Shown here: in pieces, positions 45,301-56,700 of the stretch
How positions within the stretch are numbered: the stretch's first letter is position 1
Layout of the letters: every line of letters begins with the position of its first letter
Origin: Mycteria americana
Lineage: Eukaryota > Chordata > Aves > Ciconiiformes > Ciconiidae
Length of the DNA: 64,000 bases
Reading direction: 5' to 3'
Assembly (NCBI RefSeq): GCF_035582795.1
Contig: NC_134367.1
Span: 114,600,062 to 114,664,061 of the forward strand
Translations under genes and position numbers: made by a program
The notes under the pieces: generated by a model
What the model saw: the letters and a program-made list of their open reading frames with translations, nothing else
Database searches by the model: none
What the model was told of the DNA's origin: nothing

Positions 45301-48129
45301 CCCTTTTGCAGAATAAGTGTTGGTGCATCTGTTAGGAAAGCGAAAGAGAAATCCTGGCACCAAAGAAACTCCAGGGCCTGACACTGCTGAGCATAGACCA
45401 GCTCTACTTTCTGCAGTTATATGCGTTCAACTGAGTGAAGAGTTGATGACCAAGGAAGAGGACAACATGACGTTGACCAATGTGCAACTCCTTTCAGACA
45501 TTTTAAAAAGCTGTCAGGCATCCACCAGGTCTCCAGATATGTCTCTGTTTCCTGTGGGAGGGAGCAGGAATGCAGAAGGACCAGAGGGGAGAACAGGGAA
45601 TTTTGATATTGATGCTCGAGGACTATCAGTGCTCAGGACCTCTAGCACCTGACTAAGTCACTTGGCAGAAAGGGGCCAAGCTGACTTCTGAGCTGCAAAT
45701 CCAGCAGACTCCTGTGCTTGGGTTGACTTGTACCTGGGAAGGAACCTGTAAGTGGGGATCCTCTAAATGGAGATTATCAGTGACCTTAAGTATAACAGTG
45801 ATATAATGTCAAAGTGCCCAGTGCACTTTTTTTGGGGGAAAAAGCAGGGTGTGGCAGACTTGGCACTGCTGCTGCTACTGGCAATGGGATGTCTCTCCCC
45901 TCCCATGCAGTGCTTGTGACCAGTGAGCTGCAGTCTTTGAGACCTCTCTCCCTCTCTCAAACTGAATGTAAACTTTGCCTCTAGGTTCAAAAGTTGGTGG
46001 CGTGAGCAGGAGGGCAGACAGCGTTTCGGGAAAGCCTGTCTGCAGTGTGTGGGAAGGGTTTGGGAATTATTCCTTGGAAAATGTTCCTTTGCCTCAGCTG
46101 CAGCTTGGGGAGCTGTAGACAGTGGTTTGATGAGGAGGAAATTTTTGGCTGAAACTCCATAGAGACAATTCCCCACCTGTGAGGAGCCAGTACATAGGGC
46201 ACTTCCCAGGGAGAGAAGAAACTCAGGCTGAAGGCTCTGCTTCGTAAAACTCAAGACAGAAACTTTTCCACCTCTGTGCCCAGGCTGTCGCCTCTCTGGA
46301 GGCAAGATGGTCCCTGTTTTGGGGAGGATGGTCCCTCTCTGTGTTGAGCCTCTTCCATACTGCGTGAATGATTATCTGCCTAAGGAGGGGGATGAACCTT
46401 TTCCTCCCAAAAGGTGTTGCCACCCCTCACATTACTGAAGCAAGTCTCCTTTGCTTCCTCAGTCTTTTCTGCTGGAGTGGCTTTGTGGCATCAATTATTC
46501 ATTGGGCCAGTGACAGACTGGCATGTGAGAAGAAACTGAAACCCTGGGTTTCTGAGGCAGAACAGGGCCAGCTGAATGGGCATGCTGTGGCGTCAAAGCA
46601 GAGGTGAGCGGGAGCACAGCTGTGTCATTGTGTACCGTCATCTGTGTCATCATGCACGATGTCCACTTGCAGCAATAACCATGAGATCACCAGGACTGTA
46701 CCGAAAGCTGACTTACTGCCTGCTGGCGTGAGTTTAAGCCATGCTGGATACCTTAACTCCAATGAGGTCACCCAAGCAGAGCTAAGACTTTGCTTGCTTG
46801 TTTGCCTGCAATGACAAAGCTCCCTGAATCCCAAAGGTTTTCCCTCTCACAGTGCTTCCCTTGTGCAGTAGTGTGAGGCACAGATCCTTGCGTGCCCTTC
46901 GTGGGGCTGGTGAGCATCTGCAGCAGCTGGGAGCCGGGGCACTGCTTGATGGAGGCCTGAGCTGGCAGGGTCAGCGCAGGGCGGTGGGAAGGAGACCTGG
47001 TAGGTATGTTGGAGGTGCAGTGACTGATTTAGGCCAGAGCCAGCTGTTCCTGTTAGCAGCAGTCACTGACAGCGCAAAAGAGAGCCTTTGCCTCTAAAGA
47101 CACTAGGCAAGCTCTCACCTTGATTTTTAAACTGATCCAGTCTGGATCCAAGGCCAACTAGGGAAAAGATGAATGGAGACAGACTCGTGCAGCCGCTAGC
47201 AGCTCTGGCTCATGTCCCAATACCCACGTCCCGGTCCCCTCTCTGGTGCTTTCGGTGGTGCTCATGCCTTTCTCTAGCTGTAAAAACTACCCCAATGTCC
47301 TATCGTTGTTGAATTAGTTGCACAGCTTGTTGCCGAACGCGGGAATTCTTCCAGTGATAACTCTCAGGCTGGTTATTGCTAGCATGCAGGCAGCCTTTCC
47401 AGTCAGCGCACCAGCCCTTTCCTTTTCATTATAAGGCGTGCTGTGGATATTCAGGCACAAAACGTTGCCCTCTCTTAGCCTAACAACTCCATGAGGCCTT
47501 AAATCTCACTGGAGCTAGCTCCCTCATGCTATATTAAGTCCTGTCTTTCCAAACTTAGGACTCCTGACGGGATGGGGGAGATAGGCTTGTGGTTATGAGA
47601 GGAGACTGGAAGTTAAGCGATCTGTCTGGGAAGCCACCCCTGCCGCAGACGCCCCTCTGACCTTCCGCGGCGCAATTAGTGTAGATGAAGTAACACCAAT
47701 GCTGTGGAGGCAGATATAGGAAATGACACATGGTGTTTTGTGCTGGGGGCCACATTTGTAGCTTAAAATGCTCTGTGGTTTTTATTTTCCCTTCACAGTA
47801 GAGAGTAATAAGTGCTAGAATAACCCATGAGGAGGCAGAGCCTGGAAAGTCTTCAACTTCCTGGATCCGTGCGGGAAAACATCTTCCTCCACCCGTTACC
47901 CTGTGGAGGGCCGTGGGCAGTGTAATGCCACTGTCACATCCTCACCTACCTCCTGTCCCGTCCCCGAGGGACAAGGGGACACAGGTGTGTTTCCACAAGC
48001 AAGATGGCTTTAGGGCACCGGCCTTTCCCCAGCGCAGAGAGATTTCAGGGGTTACTGAAACCCCCTCCTCCTCACAGCGCTGGCCTTTCTGAAGAGAAAA
48101 GAAGGACTTCGGAGGGGAGCCCCTAGTCA

Positions 48130-48780
48130 GGCACCTTGCCTGACTATAGAGCCTGTCCCAGGGCACCCGAGTCCCCTCACAGGACAGCCTGGCGTCAGGC
48201 AGCCTAGCCTGGCGCTCGGGCTGCTCCTCAGGCAGCCTGGCGGTGCACAGCTCGGTCTGGGGCTGGCACTAAAGGCTGGCACTGCCCACCCCTATAGCCC
48301 AGGCCTGCCGAGCTGAGCGGGGGGCACAGGCCAGCGCCCCCGCAGCGCTGCCTGCCGGAGAGAGGGGGCGGGACGGGGCGGTGTGTTTTGGGCCGGGGCC
48401 GCGGCCCGCCCCGCCCCGCCGGCCTTAAAATGGCGGTGGCCGGGGGAGAGGCGGTAGAGCGCGCAGCCATGGCGGGAGCGAGGGGGTTCCTGGTGCTGCT
48501 GGCCGCGGCCCTGATGTTCGCCGGCGCCGTGCTGGGCAGCGAGAGCCGCGCGGTGCTCGTGGGGGCCCCGATGAGCATCAACGACAACGACGAGGGCCTG
48601 CAGCGGGCTCTGCAGTTCGCCATGGCGGAGTACAACAGGGCCAGCAACGACATGTACTCCAGCCGGGTGGTGCGGATCATCAGCGCCAAGAGGCAGGTGC
48701 GTGCCGGGGCGGGCTTGTAAACGGCGGCGGCCGGGTGGGCCCCGGGCCGGGGGAGGTGTCGGGGTCGGCCCTGGCACCCT
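48130..48780 (+). promoter_or_regulatory. CST3: CST3 CpG-island promoter
   Basis: A GC-rich block covering exon 1. Two GC boxes (48364-48372 and 48375-48381) and a CCCCGCCCCGCC run at 48411-48422 lie just upstream of a TTAAAA at 48425-48430, which could serve as a weak TATA element about 40 bp before the start codon. This fits constitutive, widespread expression of cystatin C, with strong oviduct expression known for chicken. Confidence 0.7.
48469..48696 (+). CDS. CST3: CST3 coding exon 1
   Basis: It encodes the signal peptide and the mature N-terminus with the cystatin helix ('DEGLQRALQFAMAEYNRASN') and strand 2 up to 'ISAKRQ'. It ends CAG followed by a GTGCGT donor. The start ATG has GCC before it and G at +4, a good Kozak context. 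Confidence 0.95.
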
Positions 48781-50537
48781 CCGGGGAGCAGCTGAAAATG
48801 AGGCCTGTGGCATTTCTTTGGAGAAGGAGCAGGCCTCAAGCTTGAGGGGTTGTCCCAGCTGTTTTTTTCCACAGAAGGTGAATAAAAGCGTTTTTTTTAT
48901 GGCCTGGGTCTTGTCAATCTGAATGCCCTTGAGTGCTGTGTGTTATTGAAGGAGCTAATAACTTCCTTATGCTGCTGATGAATTAACACATGTTTCTGTT
49001 TACTGACTAAGGAAGCTGCACCGTGAGACTTGTTTACTTGGATTTTGCTTCCTGTTTTTGAAAGGGTGCCAAGTGCCTCTTCTGTGGAGGTTGCCACACA
49101 CAATCCTCTTTGTACTTTTGGAGTCTGGTTTCCATCATGTAACCAGAAAACTCTGCGTTTCTGCTAGGCTTCTCTTGTCAGAGAGCCCTTCTGAACGTGC
49201 TGCAAATAAAGCTGCTTGTGCTCACTTGTCTTGTTGCAGATTGTGTCTGGAATCAAGTACATAATGGAAGTTGAGATTGGCCGGACAACTTGCCCAAAGC
49301 CAGTAGTTGATCTCCAGAGCTGTGCTTTCCATGATGAGCCACAGATGGCTAAGGTAGGCTCCATAGCGTGCTGGCCCCTGGGTCTCCAACCCCTTCCCTC
49401 TGGCTGGCTTAGTACAGAGAGGTATGGGCAGTGTCCCCTGTCTCCCCCAGCCAAGATCAGAGACCTTATGCATTTACACTTAACAAGATACTGCCCTTGT
49501 GGAATGTGTCTTGCCAGATGATGGTGACAGAGAAGGCAGGGCCTTTTAGCCTGTTTTGTAAGTGGGGATCTGAGGCTGTAGTGTGTGCCTCAATCCTCTT
49601 AAAAAGTGCTTGTGGTCTGGATCACAAGAATATGTGGAGGAAACTCTGCCAAGCCTACAGGTCTCCTGGCTCTCAGTCCAGTGTCCTGAGTCCCCATACC
49701 ATTCTCTGCTCCTCTTGTCCCATGGTGATGGAAACATGCCTGATTTGACATGCTTTCCTGGGGGACTTAAATTACTTTGGGCTATGCACTGATCACAAGG
49801 GGCAGATTACCCCTGTTCTCTGTGCACACCAAGCTGTTACATGGGAGTTTTGTCTGATAGCAATGCTCTTTAAGGAGTACTTGCGTTTTCAGATGAGAGC
49901 ACCAAATAGATCTGCCTTGATCTGGCCTGAGTCTAGTTCTTCCACAGTACTTCATTACTTCTGTTAATCACGGTGATAGGCTTAGTTTCTCTGTGTACAT
50001 GCCCTTTCTGCCTGCATGTGTGAGAAGTGTAACTGCACACAAGTGATCATTAAGCACCTAGCTAGAAGCTTGTGTGTACTGTTATGACAGCTGCAATGAT
50101 TTGACACATGCACATACAGATTAGCTGTGCAGGTGTGCTTACCTGTGCCTGAGAGCTTATGGTGGAGTATTACCCATGCTGAAAGCTTTCCTGTCTGTGA
50201 ATGGGTAAAGGAGGTAACCTGATCTTCAGAAGTGCTGACTGCTCAGCTTCTCTGTTTAATTGAGAGAAATGATTCATCCTGAGCAGATGCTAACAAGAGT
50301 GGTGTTCCAGAATACTTGTCAGGAGAGTGCAAATCTAGAGAGCCAGGGCAGTGGCATACACTCTGGATCATGTGGGGTAGTAAATCGGTGTAGGACAATG
50401 GTCTATGACACTGTTTTATGCTCTTAATCTGATAACTGCTTTTTTCTTTCTCTCCTTAGCGCACCATTTGTGACTTTGTAGTGTACACTGTTCCTTGGCT
50501 AAACCAAATTAAACTACAGAAGAGTAGCTGCCAATAA
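48469..50537 (+). CDS. CST3: Cystatin C / egg-white cystatin, three coding exons
   Basis: The spliced CDS is join(48469..48696,49240..49353,50460..50537), giving 139 residues, the same as chicken cystatin. It is a secreted, tight-binding reversible inhibitor of papain-family cysteine proteases such as cathepsins B, H, L and S. Residues 1-23 are a signal peptide (hydrophobic, ending 'AGAVLG'), with maturation before 'SESRA'. All three parts of the inhibitory wedge are present: the N-terminal Gly in 'VLVGAP', the first hairpin 'QIVSG' (QxVxG) across the exon 1/2 junction, and the second hairpin 'VPWL'. The four Cys of the two disulfides are conserved (CPKPVVDLQSC and TIC...SSCQ). Introns have GT/AG ends and phase 0. 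The gene looks functional. An in-frame ATG 13 codons upstream exists, but the signal peptide favours 48469. Confidence 0.96.
48697..49239 (+). other. CST3: CST3 intron 1
   Basis: A 543-bp intron from GTGCGT to TTGTTGCAG. Its first 80 bp remain in the CpG island. Nothing else is recognised. Confidence 0.9.
49240..49353 (+). CDS. CST3: CST3 coding exon 2
   Basis: 38 codons: 'IVSGIKYIMEVEIGRTTCPK' then 'PVVDLQSCAFHDEPQMAK'. It completes the QxVxG hairpin and carries the first disulfide. The residue after Ser-Cys is Ala, where chicken has Glu. The donor is GTAGGC. Confidence 0.95.
49354..50459 (+). other. CST3: CST3 intron 2
   Basis: A 1,106-bp intron from GTAGGC to a pyrimidine-rich tract ending TCTCCTTAG. 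No other feature is seen in it. Confidence 0.9.
50460..50537 (+). CDS. CST3: CST3 coding exon 3
   Basis: 25 codons: 'RTICDFVVYTVPWLNQIKLQ' then 'KSSCQ' and TAA at 50535-50537. It holds the Pro-Trp wedge hairpin and the second disulfide. Confidence 0.95.
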   Translation, partial: RTICDFVVYTVPWLNQIKLQKSSCQ

Positions 50538-50795
50538 GCCTACCTTGGTTCCAGCAGAGACCAGCAACCAGTTGCTCAGATTTAAAAGGAAAAAAAGCAA
50601 TAACACATTGAGATAGGCTTTATCAATGCCTGTTAACTTACTACTTATGTATGCTTGTGCTATGCAAGTTAAACTATGTAACTTCCTTTAAAGCACAGTA
50701 TGATCTCAACTTTTTCTTCTTCATAATTACGTTTTAGAGTAGCTGTTTTGGTCTTCCTACAGCTTTACCAATAAAATAACTTCAACATCAGAATT
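50538..50795 (+). other. CST3: CST3 3' UTR (end inferred)
   Basis: A short 3' UTR ending about 20 nt past the AATAAA at 50770-50775. An overlapping second AATAA follows in 'aataaaataac'. Confidence 0.7.
50770..50775 (+). terminator. CST3: CST3 poly(A) signal
   Basis: AATAAA about 230 nt past the stop codon, in 'taccaataaaataac'. It is the first canonical hexamer downstream of exon 3. Confidence 0.75.
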
Positions 50796-53700
50796 CTGAT
50801 TAAAAAACACTTGGTATGCCTGTTAAGTGACTACTGTAAACATAAAAACTTAATAATTGCTGTGATGCATGGTTTTCTTTGAGCTTCTGCTGTCTTGGAG
50901 GGAGGGTTTGCTTTTATTGTGACGTAGTCTATCATGCCCAAAGACTGGGGTGAGAAGAAATGTGGGGCCCTGATCACAGGGGAGATAAATCATGCCTCCT
51001 TATCCCTTAACTTGGCCTCTGGTTTTGAGTAAGAGGTGGAAGTCCTTAGCTGTTTGCACTGAAGAAACACTCTGCTTTTGAAAACACTGCAGTATGCAAC
51101 ACTTGGTCTTGGGAAGATTAGCCAAAGCTTGTACTAAGGCTGTGATCATTTCAGGTCCTGGCTGCTATACTGTTCTGTTAGGAGGCTGTGTGTGTTTATG
51201 CAGCTGTGCTGTGTTAAGAGTTAACCACTCTAGTGTCTTCCTGCACTGCCTTTGAGGTGTTTTGGGAACCCTTGCTTCTGATGGCATCTGGTCCTTGCAG
51301 GTTGTATCCCTAGCTTTTTTAGAGCAGAAGGCCCCAGGGCTTTCCTTGCAGTCCAAGCAGTAGCATGGGTCACTTCATTTATAACCTAAACTATGACCAG
51401 TGGAGCTGGAGGAACAGCTGCTTTGGCATGTGTGTCTGGCCCATGACAGCATCTGTTTACAAGCAGAGATGGGTGCAGAAAGGCCTGGAATGGATCAGTG
51501 ACATGTCTGTCTTGGGGGGGAGACTGAACTACAGTCTGGCTGGGTATTAACTGGGGGGAATTTGAATGATGTCTGATCTGGTAAATACCTCTAAATCAGC
51601 AGGCAGAGAGGATCAGCACACAAGAACTCTTCAGAGAACTGGCTGAGGTGTTTGCTATTAAACTGTGATTAATTTGTATTGCAAGGAAATGGGGGATACT
51701 GTGCCTGCATGGGAAAGGATGGGTGACCCTGATACCCATAACCTGTTTAGCCTGAGGGCAGCCTAGTGCAAAAACAATGGGAAAGTTAGTAACTGGTGTT
51801 AAGGGGATAACTGATAAGAAAGAAATGTTACCAGCCAGCGTAGTTTTATAGCAAATGGGTATCATCCACAAAATCTGGCTTCGTTGTGCAAGTGTGAACG
51901 TTCCCCAGAAGCAACCCTCTAAATCCAAGTGCATGTACAAGCCTGGTGGGGTCTTTCACTCAGTCAAGCGCACTGCTGCTAGTTTCAGTAAGTATGGCAC
52001 CATGTTTGGGGTTGGTGTGAGCATCACAGGGAAAGATGGCTCAAGATCTAGGGAAAAAAAAAATGTAGCTTTTCAATGTCTTGCGATGTCCCAGAACCCA
52101 AGCAAAAGAGACAAGGAAGCTTCCACGAGCAGAAGGCAAGTGAGACTGGAGCCTGGGATCATGCATAGGAGGCGTCTAGGCGTCTTTTGGTTTTTAGTCC
52201 TGGGGGAAGACTGGAAGGAAGAAGCAGGATTCCTTTGAAAGAAACTTAATCTTCAGGCAATAGGGGAAGGTGCCAGGTCAAGAGAAAGAGTCTTGGGAGC
52301 GGGTGAAGGTGCTGAGGTGAACAACAGGGGTGCTTCTTGTTTTGCATAGTCCTAATAGTGCATTTCTTACTTTATCTTGTGTCTTTGCTTTTCTGTGTTT
52401 TGAAGTAAACCTACTCCTTTTGCTGTAAATCTCACCCAGGGATAAAGTGAGTCCAGTGTTCTGTCATGCTGTATGTTAATCCTCAAGCCCAGGAGTCCTG
52501 TGTCCAGGTCTGGTGGTCCTGTTTTGAAAGGCAGGTGGGAGGGGTGCAGAGAAGGGCTGCAGAACTGATCTGATGGCTGGAGAAAGCAGCTTGAGGTGAG
52601 AAGTGTAAGGATGCTGTTACTCTTTGCCTAAAAAATGGTATCTTGATGAGAGCTAACACAACCACATCTTTGGGCATGGCGGGGCTTGGATGTAATAAAG
52701 GAGAGCAAACCAAGAGAGTAGCCAGAAAATAAACTTCTAGTGGGAAATACAGCTCCCTAGGAGTGCATCTTCTGTGGGTTGCCCTTTCTCCCAAGGGACG
52801 TGCCACTTCTCATCATTGCCGGGGTGTGATGAGCTTGCAGTGAGCATGAGGCCAGATCTTGATTCACGTTGTCAGGGGGATGAGCTGGTTGGCTGACACC
52901 AAGGATCTCCATCCAGGATCTGCTCAGATCTGATAGGAATTATTCCCCCTGCTTCCCCACCGTCATTGCCCCATTCCTCCTGAGTGCCATGCGCGAAGAT
53001 GGCCTGTTTCTCTTGCCAGCCAGGTTAGTGACTGTGCAGGTGTCTGCTGTGTCGTTGGGTCGCTAACCCTGCTGACCGAGGAAATCCTGGTGCCAAGCCA
53101 CTCAGGTGCCTTCACTTGTCATTTTTCTAACTACTCCCTTAATTCATACATGCTTATTCCCCATTTTCCAGTCTATCTGTACAAGCACTAGGCAGTGGTG
53201 AAGGGGCTCCATCATGCTTTTGGTGGGTTTGCCTGTGTTTCCCTTTTATCATCCTGGCTTGAGGCCTGGATGGGTAGTTGCACTGGTCTCCTTAGTAAAG
53301 AGACTAGGCAAGAAATGAGGATGCAGGTGGACATGACCAGGCATTTCCACCACTTTAGCTGTATTTATTAGCCAGCATCTCTGAATGTCACAAAAAGAGT
53401 GGTTGTGCCAGAGAAGATGAGAGTTTGAGTGTTATAAGCTCCTGAATTCAAAGGTATTGCATTTTCATGTTGAAATGCCAATGACTAAGGGCACAAATGA
53501 ATGGCACAGATTACCCTATCCTCACAAGCTGCTGAGTGTCAGCCTTGGTGATTGTCCATACATGCTCTCCACTCGGAGCAAATGCCAAAAAAGCCTGACC
53601 TAATTTAAGCACCTTCCACTGTGGGCTGTGTTACTTTGCGTTTGCAACAGGCTAAGAGCAATAGTGGAAGGTGCGCTGCCAAGAGCATTTTGCTTGACAG

Positions 53701-56700
53701 GTCTTTCTGCTTGGCCGGCTGGTGATAGCTCGGTCAGCTGAACACTGAGCCCTCATTTTTAGCTGCATTCACTGCCTGACTTTTTCAAATGTCGGTGACA
53801 GACATGAACGAGTGACCAGGGAAGTGCTTATTTCATGTTGTCTCTTGTTATGCTTTGCTTGCATCTGACAGATCAGTTCTGGGGTCATGCTTCCTTAAAC
53901 TTAGATGGGGTCAGAGCTGCTGCTGCAGCTCATGAACCCAAAGCTTTTTCCTGGCTCTGGGACTCAGAGAGATTTAGGGCCAACCGGCTGAGAAGTGTAG
54001 CTCTCCTTAGCCGTGCCTGCACCTGCAGAGCCATGCTCACATGGACTTGTAGCTCCCAGCTCTGCAAAGCACAGCTGAGACACAGAGCTGTGAAAGTCAT
54101 GATGTTTTTGGAGCCTGTGGGCATTACTGGTGTGCCACAACTATGGCGTGCTCAGTTGAAGACAATGGGGCTATATCCTCATTGGCATGAACAAACAGAA
54201 GTATTGATCCCACCCGACCAGGCTGACAGCATTCAGCCTAGCTGGCTTTTTCAAAGGGCATCTTATATGTGTGAGAGTCTGTCATAAAAAGCAGCTTTAG
54301 CACAAGAACTGAAGAGCCCAGATAGTGTTGAGAAATGTGGTACAGGTTTCCTTTGGCTTTTTTACCTTATCTGGGACCCTCACCCGCTTCCTCTGCCCAT
54401 GGCCTGAGACCTTATTTAAGCTTAAGCCTGGGTCCCCTGTCCCTGTCTGAGCTGCATTAGATATGTCCTTATCTCCAGCCCTGGCTGCTGCATGGACCTT
54501 GGACCTGCCTTGTAGCTTTGTCTCCAGTCCCTTCTCCTGCTCCAGACTGGGCTTCCTGGAGGGACCCTGGTCCTGGTTCATTCCCTCCCTGTGTCTGGGG
54601 CTGTTGATGGACCCTGTCCCACCCTTGGCTCTACCGGCCTTGCTGAGCCCCCGTGGGACTGTGCCCTGTTGGGGAGGGCATGGCCAGTGCTGGGGCCCCT
54701 TCAGCTCCTGGCTCATCCCCTCCTCATGCTGGCCCTGGAATGTGGCCCTGCAGGGTCTTTCTGAGATCCTTGAAGCTATATCAGCACTCCTGCTAGGTAC
54801 GGACACTTCCTTCTGCACGCAGCCTAAATTGCAATTTCCTGCAATTATGAAAGAAAATGACCATGTGAGGATCCAGGTCACCCTGCAGCCCTAGGGCTGG
54901 GCCACCCAGTGCTGTTGCTAATGTGCATGTGCTTGGGATGTCCAATATTGCTTAGCCTAAGGCATGGAGACCTCTTAGTGAGTGTTTGAAGATGCTACGT
55001 TGGTTGTATTCATTGTTAACATGCAATGCCTTAGATTCACTGTAGTGTGGATCCTTCAGGAGATCAAATTTACTGATCAAACCCACATCCCATTTTGACT
55101 CTTCATGCCTTATCTGTTGATGACGACACCAGAGAGGTAAGACTTCAGATCCCTTTCCTCGCGGGACGCAACGGTGATCTGGAAATCATTTCTGCAGGGT
55201 TGAGCAGGAAAGTGTCCTAAGTTAGGTCACTGTTGACAATGGTGGGCCCCTCCATGACTCTTTGGTTGTGGCCTGCTGGTGAGAAGGTGGGAGGGCAGGT
55301 GCCGGGTTCTCCTCTCCAGGCAGCATGGTCCCAGCCTTGGCAAGGAGGGGTGAGGAGGACTCTTGGTGCCCACCTGGCTTGAGTGAGAAGAGCAGCCAAC
55401 CTGCAGGGTCCACAGCGCAAATCTCTCATGAGCGTCTCCCTGCTGTCCCCCTCTGACATGGGGCATGGCTCAGTGTGGCGGTGGACCCTGGGGCAGGACA
55501 CGGGGCTCAAGGTGACGCTTGCTAAAGCCTCTCTTCTGTGTCGTCATGCACTCGCATGGCATTGCTCTACCTCTGTGAGCTGGTAAGTAGGCTCCTACTG
55601 TAGGATTTTGCAACAGGGAAGAAAAGGAGAAGTTCAGCCACTCATGTCTGGTGCATGAGTGTTGGGGTGTGTGCTGGGTGCTATTTCTGACCTTGCTGGA
55701 GCTGGGTGTGGGTATGTGTGTGCATAGGACTAACGATGGGGAAACCTTTCTCTGCTTCCAGCTGGAGAAAAAACACCAGTGACTCACGATGCGCTCGTTG
55801 TACCGTGCCTTGCTGGGAGTCACTGTCCCCTCTTCCCTACCAGCTGAGAAACGTCATACCTTGTGTCATGCCATCTCCACCCCATTTCTTTTAAACACCC
55901 CGGGGTGATCTGGCTGTTGTAGCTGGGAGGAGGCCATCATCAGCAAGCGAAGGCATCTTCTCCCTGTACTTACCTCCTGGCCCATGTCTGCAGGCGTGGG
56001 CCAGGAGGTGGAGTGCTGGAGGTGGCTCTTGCCACTCACCTTGCAAACAGGGGTCCTGGCTGTTCACAGCAACAGTCTGTAGGGGACACTGTGTGGTATC
56101 ATCAGTTCATCCTCTCCCCTTAACCTGGAGAATGATGGGGGGAAAAAAATAAAAGAAGCTTAAAATAAAATCTAGGTGTGTAAACATTATATCAATTTTA
56201 AAAATAATCATGTGAGCAGATAGGAACCAATATGAGTGCTAAAAAGTCAAACTTTCTCCCTAAGGGACTCTTCTGAAGTAAGTGTGTGCATGTACTCAGC
56301 TGCAAGATGATCCCACAGACAAGCCAAACCCAGCAGGATCCTCTCTGTCCTCCCATGGAGTACAGGTACCACAAAGGGCACTACCGCCAACTGCAGAAGA
56401 AACTGGGACTCAGGGAATTTAATTTTTTAATCTTGAATATAAAAGTTAGCAAGAAAAGAGTGGTTTCAGGTGCAGTAGTGACATTTACAGTAAGCATACC
56501 CCTCTCCCTTGTCCTAGATTAAGTCCCCCCATCTGTACAGGTGTGCAGTGGTTTTCTTCCCTCCTTATGGGGCTGGGAGGGAAGCCCTGACATCCCTGGA
56601 GAAAAGTTACCATCTTCAAGTGCCAGAAGTGGCTAAGAGCAGCTTAAAACCTGTGGCATTAACATCAGTGAAGCCTGAATCCTCCTTGTTCCCAGTAACA

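Larger units (their letters stand above)
30174..48129. other. Intergenic stretch between provirus and CST3, no gene recognised
   Basis: No exon of a known protein family is seen on either strand over about 18 kb. It holds a CR1 3' end (34.89-35.10 kb), a possible MIR (39.85-39.97 kb), small tandem repeats (34.71 and 42.33 kb), a T-rich low-complexity block (32.8-33.3 kb) and otherwise unique DNA. Longer open frames, such as those at 30446-30781, 31044-31703, 38147-38656 and 45763-46305, show no domains, no convincing splice context and no known motifs. Confidence 0.5.

Noticed and set aside
48228-48872. 214- and 173-codon minus-strand frames
   Set aside because: Antisense shadow of CST3 exon 1 in GC-rich DNA.
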